Below, in pieces: positions 6,007 to 13,927 of a DNA stretch of 16,536 nucleotides (its first letter is position 1; each line of letters begins with the position of its first letter). A model generated the notes under the pieces. It was not told where the DNA came from, did no database searches, and was given only the letters and a program-made list of their open reading frames with translations. This stretch comes from Marinilabiliales bacterium (GTDB lineage Bacteria; Bacteroidota; Bacteroidia; Bacteroidales; F082): contig PKSW01000372.1 in NCBI GenBank assembly GCA_002869465.1, positions 1 to 16,536 on the forward strand, given 5' to 3'. The translations under genes and the position numbers were made by a program.

Positions 6007-7014
6007 CTAGTTAAAGTATATATTGTTATTCTGAGTTATTCTAATACTGGCCGATTGAGGTACACGATAGTAAATGTTATCAATTTTTTCCAAAGGTTTT
6101 TCAGGAAGTTGTGGGCTTGTGTTATTCATTTCCAACAGAATTTCAATATGGTTTCCATCGGGTGAATTGTAAACAATATCCCGCGTTTTATCTTTTTTCG
6201 GAATGTAGTAAACCGTTTGTATATCAGTTGTTTTAACTTCTTTTCCAAGAAATAACTCTAAATAATTATTTTCCAGTTCTTTCAGTTGGCTATTCATGTA
6301 CTTTATGCTTTCGCCATAATTCACTTCCTGGTAACCTGATATCAAATGAAACCTGGCTTCACGTATCTCAAGAATTTGCTGGGCAGCTTCATTGGCTTTT
6401 TCCTTGTCGCTTTTATCCACCCAGCTTGTTTTAAATAAAAACCTGTTGATGGTAACCGTATCTATGGAAATCTTCCTGACAACCGTGTCAATTTTCTTCT
6501 TGCGGTTATAATCTGCATAGTATGAGAAATCTTCATTACCTTCAAGCATGATAAAGGTTTGGTCGATTTCAGGCGGCATGGCAGATTCTTTAATAGCTCC
6601 ATCCATACCAAATCCCATCAGGGTGCCATTATCTGTTAACTGAAATGAGTGCGCTTTCTCATCTTTAGACTTGTCGGCGGGAAATTGCACATAGAAATAT
6701 TGTTCCGGATCGGGAGTGAAAAGTGGCGTAACTGATGCATTGAGTAGCCTGGTTGTTTGGCTGTTTGCACTGATATAATCTATAACGCCCAGGTAATCTT
6801 CGGCATAAGCAGCAAGTGGTCCAGGTATTTTTTTGATTTTCTCAATGACCAGGTCCACTTTAAGAACGGTTTGAGGTAAGGCATAATAGAAGCCATCTAA
6901 TGACGTGTTGGTGGTGTTTCCTGAAACTTTTTTTACAATATATTGTCCGTAAGTAACAAAGTTGCCAAACATCATGATGATAAGAAGTAGTAGTGGAATT
7001 CTTGAAAGTTTCAT
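6007..7014 (-). CDS. DUF4831-family secreted/periplasmic protein, ended early by an amber codon
   Basis: The open frame gives 335 residues. Residues 1-22 form a signal peptide (K-L-S-R, a run of L/I/M, then T-Y-G before Q24), so the protein is exported. F-Y-Y-A-L-P-Q-T-V-L-K-V (42-53), A-Y-A-E-D-Y-L-G (69-76) and, near the end, Y-Y-R-V-P fit DUF4831, a Bacteroidota family with no established function. The frame stops at TAG (6007-6009) in the middle of the conserved C-terminal strand pair; the missing 35 residues are encoded intact just beyond it, so the full protein would have about 371 residues. The product is probably shortened and may be unstable, or the base may be a sequencing error. 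A good promoter lies upstream and the MscS gene follows. Confidence 0.8.
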   Translation of the reverse strand: MKLSRIPLLLLIIMMFGNFVTYGQYIVKKVSGNTTNTSLDGFYYALPQTVLKVDLVIEKIKKIPGPLAAYAEDYLGVIDYISANSQTTRLLNASVTPLFTPDPEQYFYVQFPADKSKDEKAHSFQLTDNGTLMGFGMDGAIKESAMPPEIDQTFIMLEGNEDFSYYADYNRKKKIDTVVRKISIDTVTINRFLFKTSWVDKSDKEKANEAAQQILEIREARFHLISGYQEVNYGESIKYMNSQLKELENNYLELFLGKEVKTTDIQTVYYIPKKDKTRDIVYNSPDGNHIEILLEMNNTSPQLPEKPLEKIDNIYYRVPQSASIRITQNNNIYFN

Positions 7015-7034
7015 GGCATCGCGTTTTATTACTT

Positions 7035-7063
7035 CAAAATTAAGAAATAGTCGTTAATAGCAA
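7035..7063 (-). promoter_or_regulatory. Promoter of the DUF4831 / MscS transcript
   Basis: On the minus strand TTG (7061-7063) is followed after 18 bases by TAATTTTG (7035-7042), a full match to TTG-N17-23-TAnnTTTG. The ATG at 7014 is about 20 bases downstream. It lies in the 77-base gap after the glutamine synthetase gene. Confidence 0.6.
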
Positions 7064-7091
7064 TGATTAAAATTTGTTTTGGCTGCTCGTG

Positions 7092-9281
7092 TTATCTCAT
7101 AAAAAGCAATTCACGGTATTTGGGCAATGGCCATAATTCGTCGTCAACTAAAAATTCGAGCTTATCCACGTGGTAACGAATCCCTTCGAAATATACCATC
7201 ACAGTATCCCGATATGCAACTGCCTTTTCATATTGGTCTTCAATTATGTTAGCTTTCTTCCTTGCATCAATCATAGCCTCTACCTGTTCTTTAATGGAGG
7301 AAATATGTTCAGAAATATATTTGATGGCATTCAGCTGGTTCTTGGAGAGTTTTACAAATGTTTTAGAGTCGAGCACTTCTTTTAATCCACGTGTATTTTC
7401 TATCAGTCGGTTCTGGTATAGAATGGCTGTGGGTAAAATGTGGTTGATGGCCAGATCTCCCATTACCCGGGCTTCAATCTGCACTTTTTTAATATACTTT
7501 TCCAGTTTGAGTTCGTAACGCGATTCGAGTTCTTTCCTGCTCATCACTTGGTTTCTTTCGAAAAGATCAATGGTTTTTTTTGAAACAAAGGCTTTCAGCG
7601 CTTCGGGTGTTGATTTGTGATTAGAAAGGCCTCTCTTTTTAGCTTCTTTAACCCATTCTTCGCCATACGAATTGCCTTCGAACCTGATTTTCTTTGATTC
7701 TTTGATATACCTTTTTACTACATCAAAGATGGCATCATCTTTTTCCAATCCACCATCTATCAGCTTCTCCACATCGGCTTTGAATATTCGCAATTGATCT
7801 GCCATGATTGTATTCAGAACGAACATAGGTTTGGCTGTATTGGCGCTTGAACCAACCGCCCTGAATTCACATTTATTTCCGGTAAATGCAAATGGCGATG
7901 TACGATTCCTGTCGGTATTATCAAACAATATCTCCGGAATTTTAGGAATATTAACCGTCACTTCCACTTTATGGTTGTTATTTAATTCGCCTATAGACGG
8001 CATCTTCTCGATCTCATGCAAGGTTCTTGTGATCTGCTCACCTATAAATACGGAGATAATGGCCGGAGGTGCTTCGTTGGCTCCCAGCCTGAGATCGTTA
8101 CCTGCTGATGCGATACTGGCCCTGATCAATTCTTCATTTTCATGTACAGCTTTTAAGATATTTACCAGGATGGTAATGAACCTGAAATTGTCCTTGCTAT
8201 TTTTCCCTGGTGACAAAAGGTTGATGCCCGTATCCGTAGCCAGCGACCAGTTATTGTGTTTACCCGAACCATTCACACCTGCGTATGGTTTTTCGTGCAG
8301 CAACACTTTAAAATGATGTCTGCGGGCTACTTTATCCAGCAAGTGCATCAATAACTGGTTATGATCCACAGCAATATTGGCTTCTTCGAATACAGGCGCG
8401 CATTCAAACTGGCTGGGAGCTACTTCGTTATGTCTTGTTTTTAAGGGAATTCCAAGTTTGTGCGACTCTATTTCAAGTTCCTGCATAAAAGCAAGTGCCC
8501 TGTCATGAATAGTTCCAAAATAATGATCCGATAACTGTTGGTCTTTGGCCGATGAGTGACCAAAAACAGTTTTCCCGGTCAGCATCAGGTCGGGGCGTGC
8601 CGTTTGAAGAGCCGAATCCACAAGAAAATATTCCTGTTCCCAGCCCAATGTTGGATACACCCTTTTTACATTCTTGTTGAAATATTTCACCACTTCCACT
8701 GCAATGTCATCCAGTGCTTTCATGGACCGCAGCAAGGGCGTTTTATAATCTAAAGATTCACCTGTATAAGAAACGAAAATCGAAGGAATACATAGCGTAT
8801 TTTCCACTATAAATGCCGGTGAAGTGGGGTCCCAGGCTGTATAACCTCTTGCTTCGAATGTATTTCGAATACCGCCACTCGGAAAACTTGATGCATCGGG
8901 TTCCTGCTGGATGAGTGAATTGCCCTGAAACTCCTCGATTGCCCTGCCCTCTTCAATCGGGCTAATAAACGAATCGTGTTTCTCGGCGGTTGCTCCTGTT
9001 AATGGGTGGAACCAATGCGTATAATGTGTCACGCCTTTATTGAGTGCCCATGCTTTCATAGCAGAAGCAATCTGATCTGTTACTTTTCTCTCTATCCGGC
9101 TGCCTTTCTGAATGGCACTCTGTAGTACTTCGTAAGCTTCTGTAGTAAGGTATTCGCGCATAATAGCCTGATTGAATACCATTGATCCATAATATTCAGA
9201 TGCTTTTTTTGACGGATAATCAACTTTTACTGCAGGTGTGTACAGTGTCTTTTCGAGGGCGATAAATCTAAAGTTTGGCAT
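7092..9281 (-). CDS. glnN: Glutamine synthetase type III
   Basis: A 729-residue enzyme making glutamine from glutamate, ammonia and ATP. The length is that of GSIII (about 700-730), far above GSI (about 450-470). Motifs: G-W-E-Q-E-Y-F (213-219) with metal-binding glutamates 215 and 217, H-N-E-V-A-P-S-Q-F-E (284-293), G-V-N-G-S-G-K-H-N-N-W-S (335-346), R-L-G-A-N-E-A-P-P (398-406), N-R-T-S-P-F-A-F-T-G (459-468) and E-F-R-A-V-G-S-S (472-479). GSIII is common in Bacteroidota and is a dodecamer with no adenylylation control like that of GSI. The N-terminal GSIII-specific part is complete. The ATG lies 2 bases after the stop of the sodium:solute symporter gene, so the two genes are almost certainly one transcript. 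Confidence 0.96.
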   Translation of the reverse strand: MPNFRFIALEKTLYTPAVKVDYPSKKASEYYGSMVFNQAIMREYLTTEAYEVLQSAIQKGSRIERKVTDQIASAMKAWALNKGVTHYTHWFHPLTGATAEKHDSFISPIEEGRAIEEFQGNSLIQQEPDASSFPSGGIRNTFEARGYTAWDPTSPAFIVENTLCIPSIFVSYTGESLDYKTPLLRSMKALDDIAVEVVKYFNKNVKRVYPTLGWEQEYFLVDSALQTARPDLMLTGKTVFGHSSAKDQQLSDHYFGTIHDRALAFMQELEIESHKLGIPLKTRHNEVAPSQFECAPVFEEANIAVDHNQLLMHLLDKVARRHHFKVLLHEKPYAGVNGSGKHNNWSLATDTGINLLSPGKNSKDNFRFITILVNILKAVHENEELIRASIASAGNDLRLGANEAPPAIISVFIGEQITRTLHEIEKMPSIGELNNNHKVEVTVNIPKIPEILFDNTDRNRTSPFAFTGNKCEFRAVGSSANTAKPMFVLNTIMADQLRIFKADVEKLIDGGLEKDDAIFDVVKRYIKESKKIRFEGNSYGEEWVKEAKKRGLSNHKSTPEALKAFVSKKTIDLFERNQVMSRKELESRYELKLEKYIKKVQIEARVMGDLAINHILPTAILYQNRLIENTRGLKEVLDSKTFVKLSKNQLNAIKYISEHISSIKEQVEAMIDARKKANIIEDQYEKAVAYRDTVMVYFEGIRYHVDKLEFLVDDELWPLPKYRELLFMR

Positions 9282-9283
9282 AT

Positions 9284-10744
9284 TTAAACAGTTTTAACAA
9301 TTGGTTTCTTAATTAAAAATAATCCTATGAATGTCAGTATTCCATTGATGATTAAAAGCTCAAATCCTATTTCATAACCATTGAACATCCTTGTGGCATA
9401 ATGGCTGATGAACCAGGATATGACGGGTGTTATAATCGCAATTAAAGGTATGAACCTGTCTTTCACTTCTATATTTGTAAATAGCCCAAAGGCATACAAT
9501 CCAAGCAAGGGGCCATAGGTATATCCCGCAAGTGTAAATAGCTGTGATATAACAGCTTGGTTATTAATTATTCCAAATAAAACAATGACAAAAATAATGA
9601 TTAGTGCCATGAATAAATGGACAGCCTGGCGCCTTTTTTTCAACATCTTTTCATTGTCAGCGTACTTTTTATCGTATTCCATAATGTCAATAGAAAAGGA
9701 AGTTGTAAGCGCTGTTAAAGCACTATCAGCACTTGAATAAGCAGCTGATATCAAGCCGATAATAAAAACAACACCGGCCACGATACCCAAATGATCAAAA
9801 GCAATAAGAGGAAATAAATGATCTGATAGTTCAGGAAGTTGTACCTTAAATTCAGCTGCATAGATATACAATACAGCACCAAGGAATAGAAAAACGAGAT
9901 TTACTGGCACGAGGATCAGGCTTAGGGTGGTCATGTTTTTCCGGGCATCTTTCAGGTTTTTACAACTCAGGTTCTTCTGCATCATATCCTGATCCAGCCC
10001 TGTCATGACGATGGTTATAAAAATACCGCTCAGGAAGAGTTTGAAAAAGTTCTGCTTGCTGTCTGTGTCAGAAACAACAATGGTGGATAGGTCACTGTTC
10101 CAGACTTTGCTGATCATATCCCCTACCCCGATTTCCATTTTTGAGAGTATGAGGCCAATGGTGATAACTATAGCGGCCAGCATAAATGTGGTTTGAAGTG
10201 TATCTGTCCAGATGATGGTTTTAATACCTCCTTTTCGCGTGTATAGCTGGATAAGAACGATAAAAAAGATGACGGTAACCCAGAAGGGAATCCCAAAATG
10301 ATCGAATACAAAAACCTGTAAAACGCTAACAACGAGGAACATTCTGAATGACGCACCAATAATTCTGGATATTAAAAAGAAAACAGATCCTGTTTTGTAA
10401 GCGCTGTTGCCAAACCTGTCGAACAGGTAGGTGTATATCGAGGTGAGATTCAGTTTATAGTATGTTGGCAGCAAGACCAGGCTGATCACCGCATAGCCAA
10501 ACACATATCCCAGAACAATAGCGAAGTATGTAAAATGTGTGCTGCCCACCCATCCCGGAATGGAAATAAATGTGACCCCAGATAAAGATGCCCCAATCAT
10601 GCCATATGCCACTACAAACCATGGTGATTTATGGTTGCCGATAAAAAAACTCTGGTTATCTGCATTTCTGGATGTAATCCATGAAACAATGAAAATTACC
10701 AGTGTATAAATAAGAAATATACCAAATATAATTCCCGGCGACAT
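9284..10744 (-). CDS. Sodium:solute symporter (SSS family)
   Basis: A 486-residue inner-membrane protein with about 13 hydrophobic segments. Near residues 49-63, I-G-A-S-L-S-G-V-T-F-I-S-I-P-G is the unwound first core helix of the SSS/LeuT fold. R-K-G-G-I-K-T-I-I-W-T-D (170-181) is a family signature. G-L-D-Q-D-M-M-Q-K (249-257) is typical of this bacterial subgroup, and S-A-A-Y-S-S-A-D-S-A (333-342) carries the serines expected at the sodium site of the eighth core helix. The substrate is not identifiable; amino acids, organic acids, vitamins and sugars are all carried by family members. The gene is the first of a pair with glnN (2-base gap), which hints at a nitrogen-containing substrate, but that is only context. 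A predicted promoter and a palindrome lie upstream. Confidence 0.9.
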   Translation of the reverse strand: MSPGIIFGIFLIYTLVIFIVSWITSRNADNQSFFIGNHKSPWFVVAYGMIGASLSGVTFISIPGWVGSTHFTYFAIVLGYVFGYAVISLVLLPTYYKLNLTSIYTYLFDRFGNSAYKTGSVFFLISRIIGASFRMFLVVSVLQVFVFDHFGIPFWVTVIFFIVLIQLYTRKGGIKTIIWTDTLQTTFMLAAIVITIGLILSKMEIGVGDMISKVWNSDLSTIVVSDTDSKQNFFKLFLSGIFITIVMTGLDQDMMQKNLSCKNLKDARKNMTTLSLILVPVNLVFLFLGAVLYIYAAEFKVQLPELSDHLFPLIAFDHLGIVAGVVFIIGLISAAYSSADSALTALTTSFSIDIMEYDKKYADNEKMLKKRRQAVHLFMALIIIFVIVLFGIINNQAVISQLFTLAGYTYGPLLGLYAFGLFTNIEVKDRFIPLIAIITPVISWFISHYATRMFNGYEIGFELLIINGILTFIGLFLIKKPIVKTV

Positions 10745-10765
10745 CAGATGTATTTATGTATGGGA

Positions 10766-10773
10766 CAAATGTA
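10766..10773 (-). promoter_or_regulatory. -7 element upstream of the symporter-glnN operon
   Basis: On the minus strand TACATTTG matches TAnnTTTG and is 21 bases ahead of the ATG at 10744. No TTG is found 17-23 bases upstream, so this may be an activator-dependent or weak promoter. Confidence 0.42.
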
Positions 10774-10817
10774 AAAAGTCAGTTCGCTTGAAAGATTATT
10801 TAATTGTGAAAATTGAA

Positions 10818-10836
10818 CAATTGTTATTAACAATTG
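10818..10836. promoter_or_regulatory. Palindrome upstream of the symporter promoter (possible operator)
   Basis: CAATTGTT (10818-10825) and AACAATTG (10829-10836) are perfect inverted copies separated by ATT. The pentamer AATTG also occurs at 10802, 10811, 10819 and 10832, so the site sits in a cluster. It is 45 bases upstream of the predicted -7 element, where an activator could bind. It lacks a T-run, so it does not look like a terminator for gmhB. Confidence 0.35.
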
Positions 10837-10872
10837 AAAAATCCTGTTAATAAGTAAAGGAATAGGCTTTAA

Positions 10873-11433
10873 TCAATCGTTTGCGTTAATTGCTCTGGCA
10901 AAGGCATGCAAGCTATGATAATTCAAATCATATTCCGTTGCAGGCATAGAAGAATCATTCGTATTGATAAAAACAGTCTTCATGCCTGCATTCCTTCCAA
11001 ATTGCAGATCAGATAAGGTATCACCTGCCATGATGCTTTTGGCAAGATCTATTTCTGGTAAATCAATTTTTGCCTGCATAGCCATTTTAACCGAGGGTTT
11101 CCGGCAACTATTGGGTCGGGTAGCCAGGTCAGGACAAAAATAGATGGCATCAATCCGGCCACCTGATTTCTCTACTTCCAGGATCAGTTGATCATGAATA
11201 CATTGCAGTTCTTCTGGTGTCATGATATTTTTACCAATGCCCTGTTGGTTGGTAACGATAATAATCCTTCTAAACTTTTTTGTGAATATTTGAAGCGCTT
11301 CCAGCACACCGGGTAAAAACTCAAACTCCGCCCAACTTTTTACATAATCGTTGGGTGGGCGTTTATTTATAACGCCATCCCGATCGAGGAATAAGGTCCA
11401 GCTTTGATCTATTTCAGTTAAAAAATCCGGCAT
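10873..11433 (-). CDS. gmhB: D-glycero-D-manno-heptose-1,7-bisphosphate 7-phosphatase (HAD family)
   Basis: A 186-residue cytosolic HAD phosphatase of the GmhB/HisB-N type that removes the 7-phosphate of heptose bisphosphate in heptose precursor synthesis. L-D-R-D-G-V-I-N (16-23) supplies nucleophile D17 and acid/base D19. T-N-Q-Q-G-I (61-66), C-R-K-P (110-113, with K112) and G-D-T-L-S-D (137-142) complete the active site. In E. coli GmhB a zinc is held by a C-x-H and C-x-C pair; here the corresponding loop reads C-P-D (100-102) and S-C-R (109-111) and is shorter, so only two of the four ligands remain. It starts 6 bases after gmhA, which supports the heptose role over HisB-N. Confidence 0.88.
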   Translation of the reverse strand: MPDFLTEIDQSWTLFLDRDGVINKRPPNDYVKSWAEFEFLPGVLEALQIFTKKFRRIIIVTNQQGIGKNIMTPEELQCIHDQLILEVEKSGGRIDAIYFCPDLATRPNSCRKPSVKMAMQAKIDLPEIDLAKSIMAGDTLSDLQFGRNAGMKTVFINTNDSSMPATEYDLNYHSLHAFARAINAND

Positions 11434-11439
11434 AAAATA

Positions 11440-12012
11440 TTATTTAGGAAATAAGGCTTTTTCAATTTCCTCGCATAAAATGTGGCCGATCAGGATATGT
11501 GATTCCTGGATGCGGGCTACGTTATTGGAGGGTACCTGAATGCAAACATCACTGAGTCCTGCCAATTTGCCCCCATTCTCTCCTGTAAGACCAATGGTTA
11601 ACATTTCCTGGTCTTTTGCAATTTTCATGGCCTCTACCACATTGGCGGAGTTACCGGATGTACTGATACCGATCAAAATATCTCCTTTTTTACCAAAAGC
11701 TTCAACCATCCTGCTGTACACTTTGGTGTAGTCATAATCGTTTGCCACCGCGGTTAAAAAGGAGGTGTTCACATGCAAGGCTTCTGCTGGCAGCGGTTTT
11801 CGGTCATAATTAAAACGGCCTGATAACTCAGCGGCTATGTGCTGGGCATCTGCTGCGCTACCGCCGTTGCCGCACAAATACATTTTATTTCCATTATTAA
11901 AACCATCTATACACAATTGGACAGCCTGTTCAATTTTTTGAATCACTTCATTGTTTTCAATCAATCGTGTTTTTGTGGCAATAGATTCTTTTATAGCGAT
12001 TTTTATATCCAT
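11440..12012 (-). CDS. gmhA: Sedoheptulose-7-phosphate isomerase
   Basis: A 190-residue cytosolic SIS-domain enzyme converting sedoheptulose-7-phosphate to D-glycero-D-manno-heptose-7-phosphate, the first step of lipopolysaccharide-core or S-layer heptose synthesis. Motifs: L-C-G-N-G-G-S-A-A-D-A-Q-H (46-58), E-L-S-G-R-F (62-67) and the phosphate-binding S-T-S-G-N-S (117-122). The zinc ligands of E. coli GmhA (H61, E65, Q172, H180) correspond to H58, E62, Q169 and H177 with identical spacing. Length is normal for the family. gmhB follows after 6 bases. The kinase and nucleotidyltransferase needed for ADP- or GDP-heptose are not in the window, so the final nucleotide form is open. Confidence 0.95.
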   Translation of the reverse strand: MDIKIAIKESIATKTRLIENNEVIQKIEQAVQLCIDGFNNGNKMYLCGNGGSAADAQHIAAELSGRFNYDRKPLPAEALHVNTSFLTAVANDYDYTKVYSRMVEAFGKKGDILIGISTSGNSANVVEAMKIAKDQEMLTIGLTGENGGKLAGLSDVCIQVPSNNVARIQESHILIGHILCEEIEKALFPK

Positions 12013-12077
12013 TTCTTATTTTATTATCCTCTTAATAACGGTTTTACGATGGTTTTCATATACAAAAATAAAATGCT

Positions 12078-13856
12078 TTAATATTTCTCATCGTTTGAGA
12101 TCATGCTATCGCGATAGGCTTTCAGCAAATTCGCTCTCGAAACAACGCCGACATATTTATTTCCATCCACCACCACCATATTGTAATTGTTCGTTTTATT
12201 GAATTTATTAAAGATGTCCTGCACATCGGTATCGACCGAAACTTTTTCATCATCCATCATGATATGCAAGTAGTCTGAAATTGACTTATCGTACTTTTCA
12301 TGATTGAACATATCTTTTCTCACGTCATCCAGTAAAATCATGCCTATAAAAGTGCCCTGTTCATCAACTGTGGCGAAAAAGTTTCTTTTTGAGATTTTAA
12401 TTTTCTCAACAAGGTTACCCAGGGTATTATTGATCGAAACCGTTATTACATCTTCTTCCAGCAACTCCCTTATCTTTAATTGATTGAGAACTGTTTTATC
12501 GCGAAACTGAAATAAAAAACCACCTTCGGCAAGTGATTGTGTGAATATGGAATGTTTGTTAAAAGTTTTGGTGATGAGATAAGCAATGGCAGTTGCCATC
12601 ATCAGTGGCACAATAAGTTCATAACCGTTCGACATTTCAGCGATCAGGAAAATAGCTGTAAGTGGTGCCATCAATACACCGCCTAACACAGCAGCCATGC
12701 CCACGAGTGTAAAATTTCCTTCATGCAGGCCCAGGTTCTCAAACAAGTCATTCAGCCCCCTACTGATCGTAAAACCCGTAAATCCACCCATCACAGCGGC
12801 AGGGGCAAAAATACCTCCCACGCCGCCTGCTTCGGTAGTGAGTGTTGTTGCTATAACTTTAAAGAAAACCAGGAGTGCTGTAAATATGATCAATGCTACA
12901 TAAAATTGGGTGCCATCAAGGAAGGTATAGTTTAATAATTCTTCTGCATTGCCACTTATGATGGTACGGATGGCTTCGTATCCCTCTGAATAAAGCGGTG
13001 GAAACAGATATACCAGCACCCCTAAGGCACTCCCCCCGACAAGCGCTTTGACCCAAATGGATGTAAAACGTTTAAAGAATTTGATGACCTTAAAATGCAT
13101 ATAGTGAAAGTACACAGCGACAAAACCTGCTACCACACCCAGCAATATGAAATAAGGAATATCCTGAATGGCAAACTCATCTGAAACTTTAAAATGGACC
13201 AGGTACTGTTCAGAAGTGAGTAACTTTGTGGTGACCGCACCTGTAACACTCGAAATAAGCAATGGAATCAATGATGCAGTGGACAGATCCAATAATAATA
13301 CTTCAAATCCAAAAATAACTGCGGCGATAGGCGTTGTAAATATGGAAGCCATAGCGCCTGCAGCACCACACCCAATGAGCAGCGTTTTATGTTTATATCC
13401 TAATTTTAACCACTGTCCAATGGTTGATCCGATGGATGCTCCCGTAGAAATAATAGGTGACTCCAGTCCTACCGAACCACCAAATCCGGCGGTGAGTGAT
13501 CCGCCTACCAGTGATGAAAATAGCTTATGCTTTCGCATACTCGCATCCAACTTGGAAATTACATAAAGAATTCTTGGAACTCCATGCCCGACATTGTCCC
13601 TGATGATGTATTTCAGGAAAATTACAGTGAGAAAAATACCAATAAGTGGCAAAATAAACAACAGGATGATCTGTTCCGAATCGGAATAATAACCAAATAG
13701 CTTATCTCGAATGGAAATTACGGTGAACTTTAGGAGTCCGGCGGCTAATCCTGACAAGAAACCTATCAACACACTGAGTATCAGTACAAAAAAAGCGTCA
13801 GAGATATGATTGGCGCGCCACTTTAAAAACCGGACAAAAAGATCGTTCAATTTCAT
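12078..13856 (-). CDS. ClC-family chloride channel with C-terminal CBS pair
   Basis: A 592-residue protein: a ClC membrane domain (about 20-440) followed by two CBS domains (about 461-515 and 527-590). G-H-G-V-P (90-94) replaces G-S-G-I-P; G-L-E-S-P (130-134) keeps the external gating glutamate at E132; G-G-I-F-A-P (347-352) is intact; and Y412 in N-G-Y-E-L-I-V matches the anion-coordinating tyrosine 445 of E. coli ClC. The internal proton glutamate (E203 in E. coli) aligns with V186 in F-G-F-E-V-L-L, as in many passive ClC channels, so the protein may conduct rather than exchange chloride for protons. CBS pairs often bind adenine nucleotides. It precedes gmhA by 65 bases and has its own predicted -7 element. 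Confidence 0.92.
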   Translation of the reverse strand: MKLNDLFVRFLKWRANHISDAFFVLILSVLIGFLSGLAAGLLKFTVISIRDKLFGYYSDSEQIILLFILPLIGIFLTVIFLKYIIRDNVGHGVPRILYVISKLDASMRKHKLFSSLVGGSLTAGFGGSVGLESPIISTGASIGSTIGQWLKLGYKHKTLLIGCGAAGAMASIFTTPIAAVIFGFEVLLLDLSTASLIPLLISSVTGAVTTKLLTSEQYLVHFKVSDEFAIQDIPYFILLGVVAGFVAVYFHYMHFKVIKFFKRFTSIWVKALVGGSALGVLVYLFPPLYSEGYEAIRTIISGNAEELLNYTFLDGTQFYVALIIFTALLVFFKVIATTLTTEAGGVGGIFAPAAVMGGFTGFTISRGLNDLFENLGLHEGNFTLVGMAAVLGGVLMAPLTAIFLIAEMSNGYELIVPLMMATAIAYLITKTFNKHSIFTQSLAEGGFLFQFRDKTVLNQLKIRELLEEDVITVSINNTLGNLVEKIKISKRNFFATVDEQGTFIGMILLDDVRKDMFNHEKYDKSISDYLHIMMDDEKVSVDTDVQDIFNKFNKTNNYNMVVVDGNKYVGVVSRANLLKAYRDSMISNDEKY

Positions 13857-13875
13857 AATGAGGAATTCCTGTTCT

Positions 13876-13883
13876 CAAAATTA
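13876..13883 (-). promoter_or_regulatory. -7 element upstream of the ClC gene
   Basis: On the minus strand TAATTTTG matches TAnnTTTG, 20 bases ahead of the ATG at 13856, in the 71-base gap after the GT4 gene. No TTG is seen at the usual -33 distance. It would let the ClC-gmhA-gmhB group be transcribed apart from the glycosyltransferase genes. Confidence 0.42.
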
Positions 13884-13927
13884 TGAAATGGAATGGATAA
13901 ACCTTGAAAATTCATAAGATTAATACC

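Noticed and set aside
6007..6009. Reassignment of TAG as a sense codon in this organism
   Set aside because: At least four other genes in the window end in TAG at natural C-termini (stops at 180-182, 941-943, 4827-4829 and 16251-16253), so TAG works as a normal stop.
7804..8316. 170-codon plus-strand open frame inside glnN
   Set aside because: Antisense shadow of a highly conserved gene. The product has no recognisable domain. The same holds for plus-strand frames at 5194-5688, 13168-13566 and 1849-2235.
10818..10836. Palindrome considered as a rho-independent terminator for gmhB
   Set aside because: AT-rich stem with no T-run on the minus-strand side.
10873..11433. HisB N-terminal histidinol-phosphatase instead of GmhB
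   Set aside because: The motifs are shared, but the adjacent gmhA (6-base gap) and absence of any histidine gene favour the heptose role.
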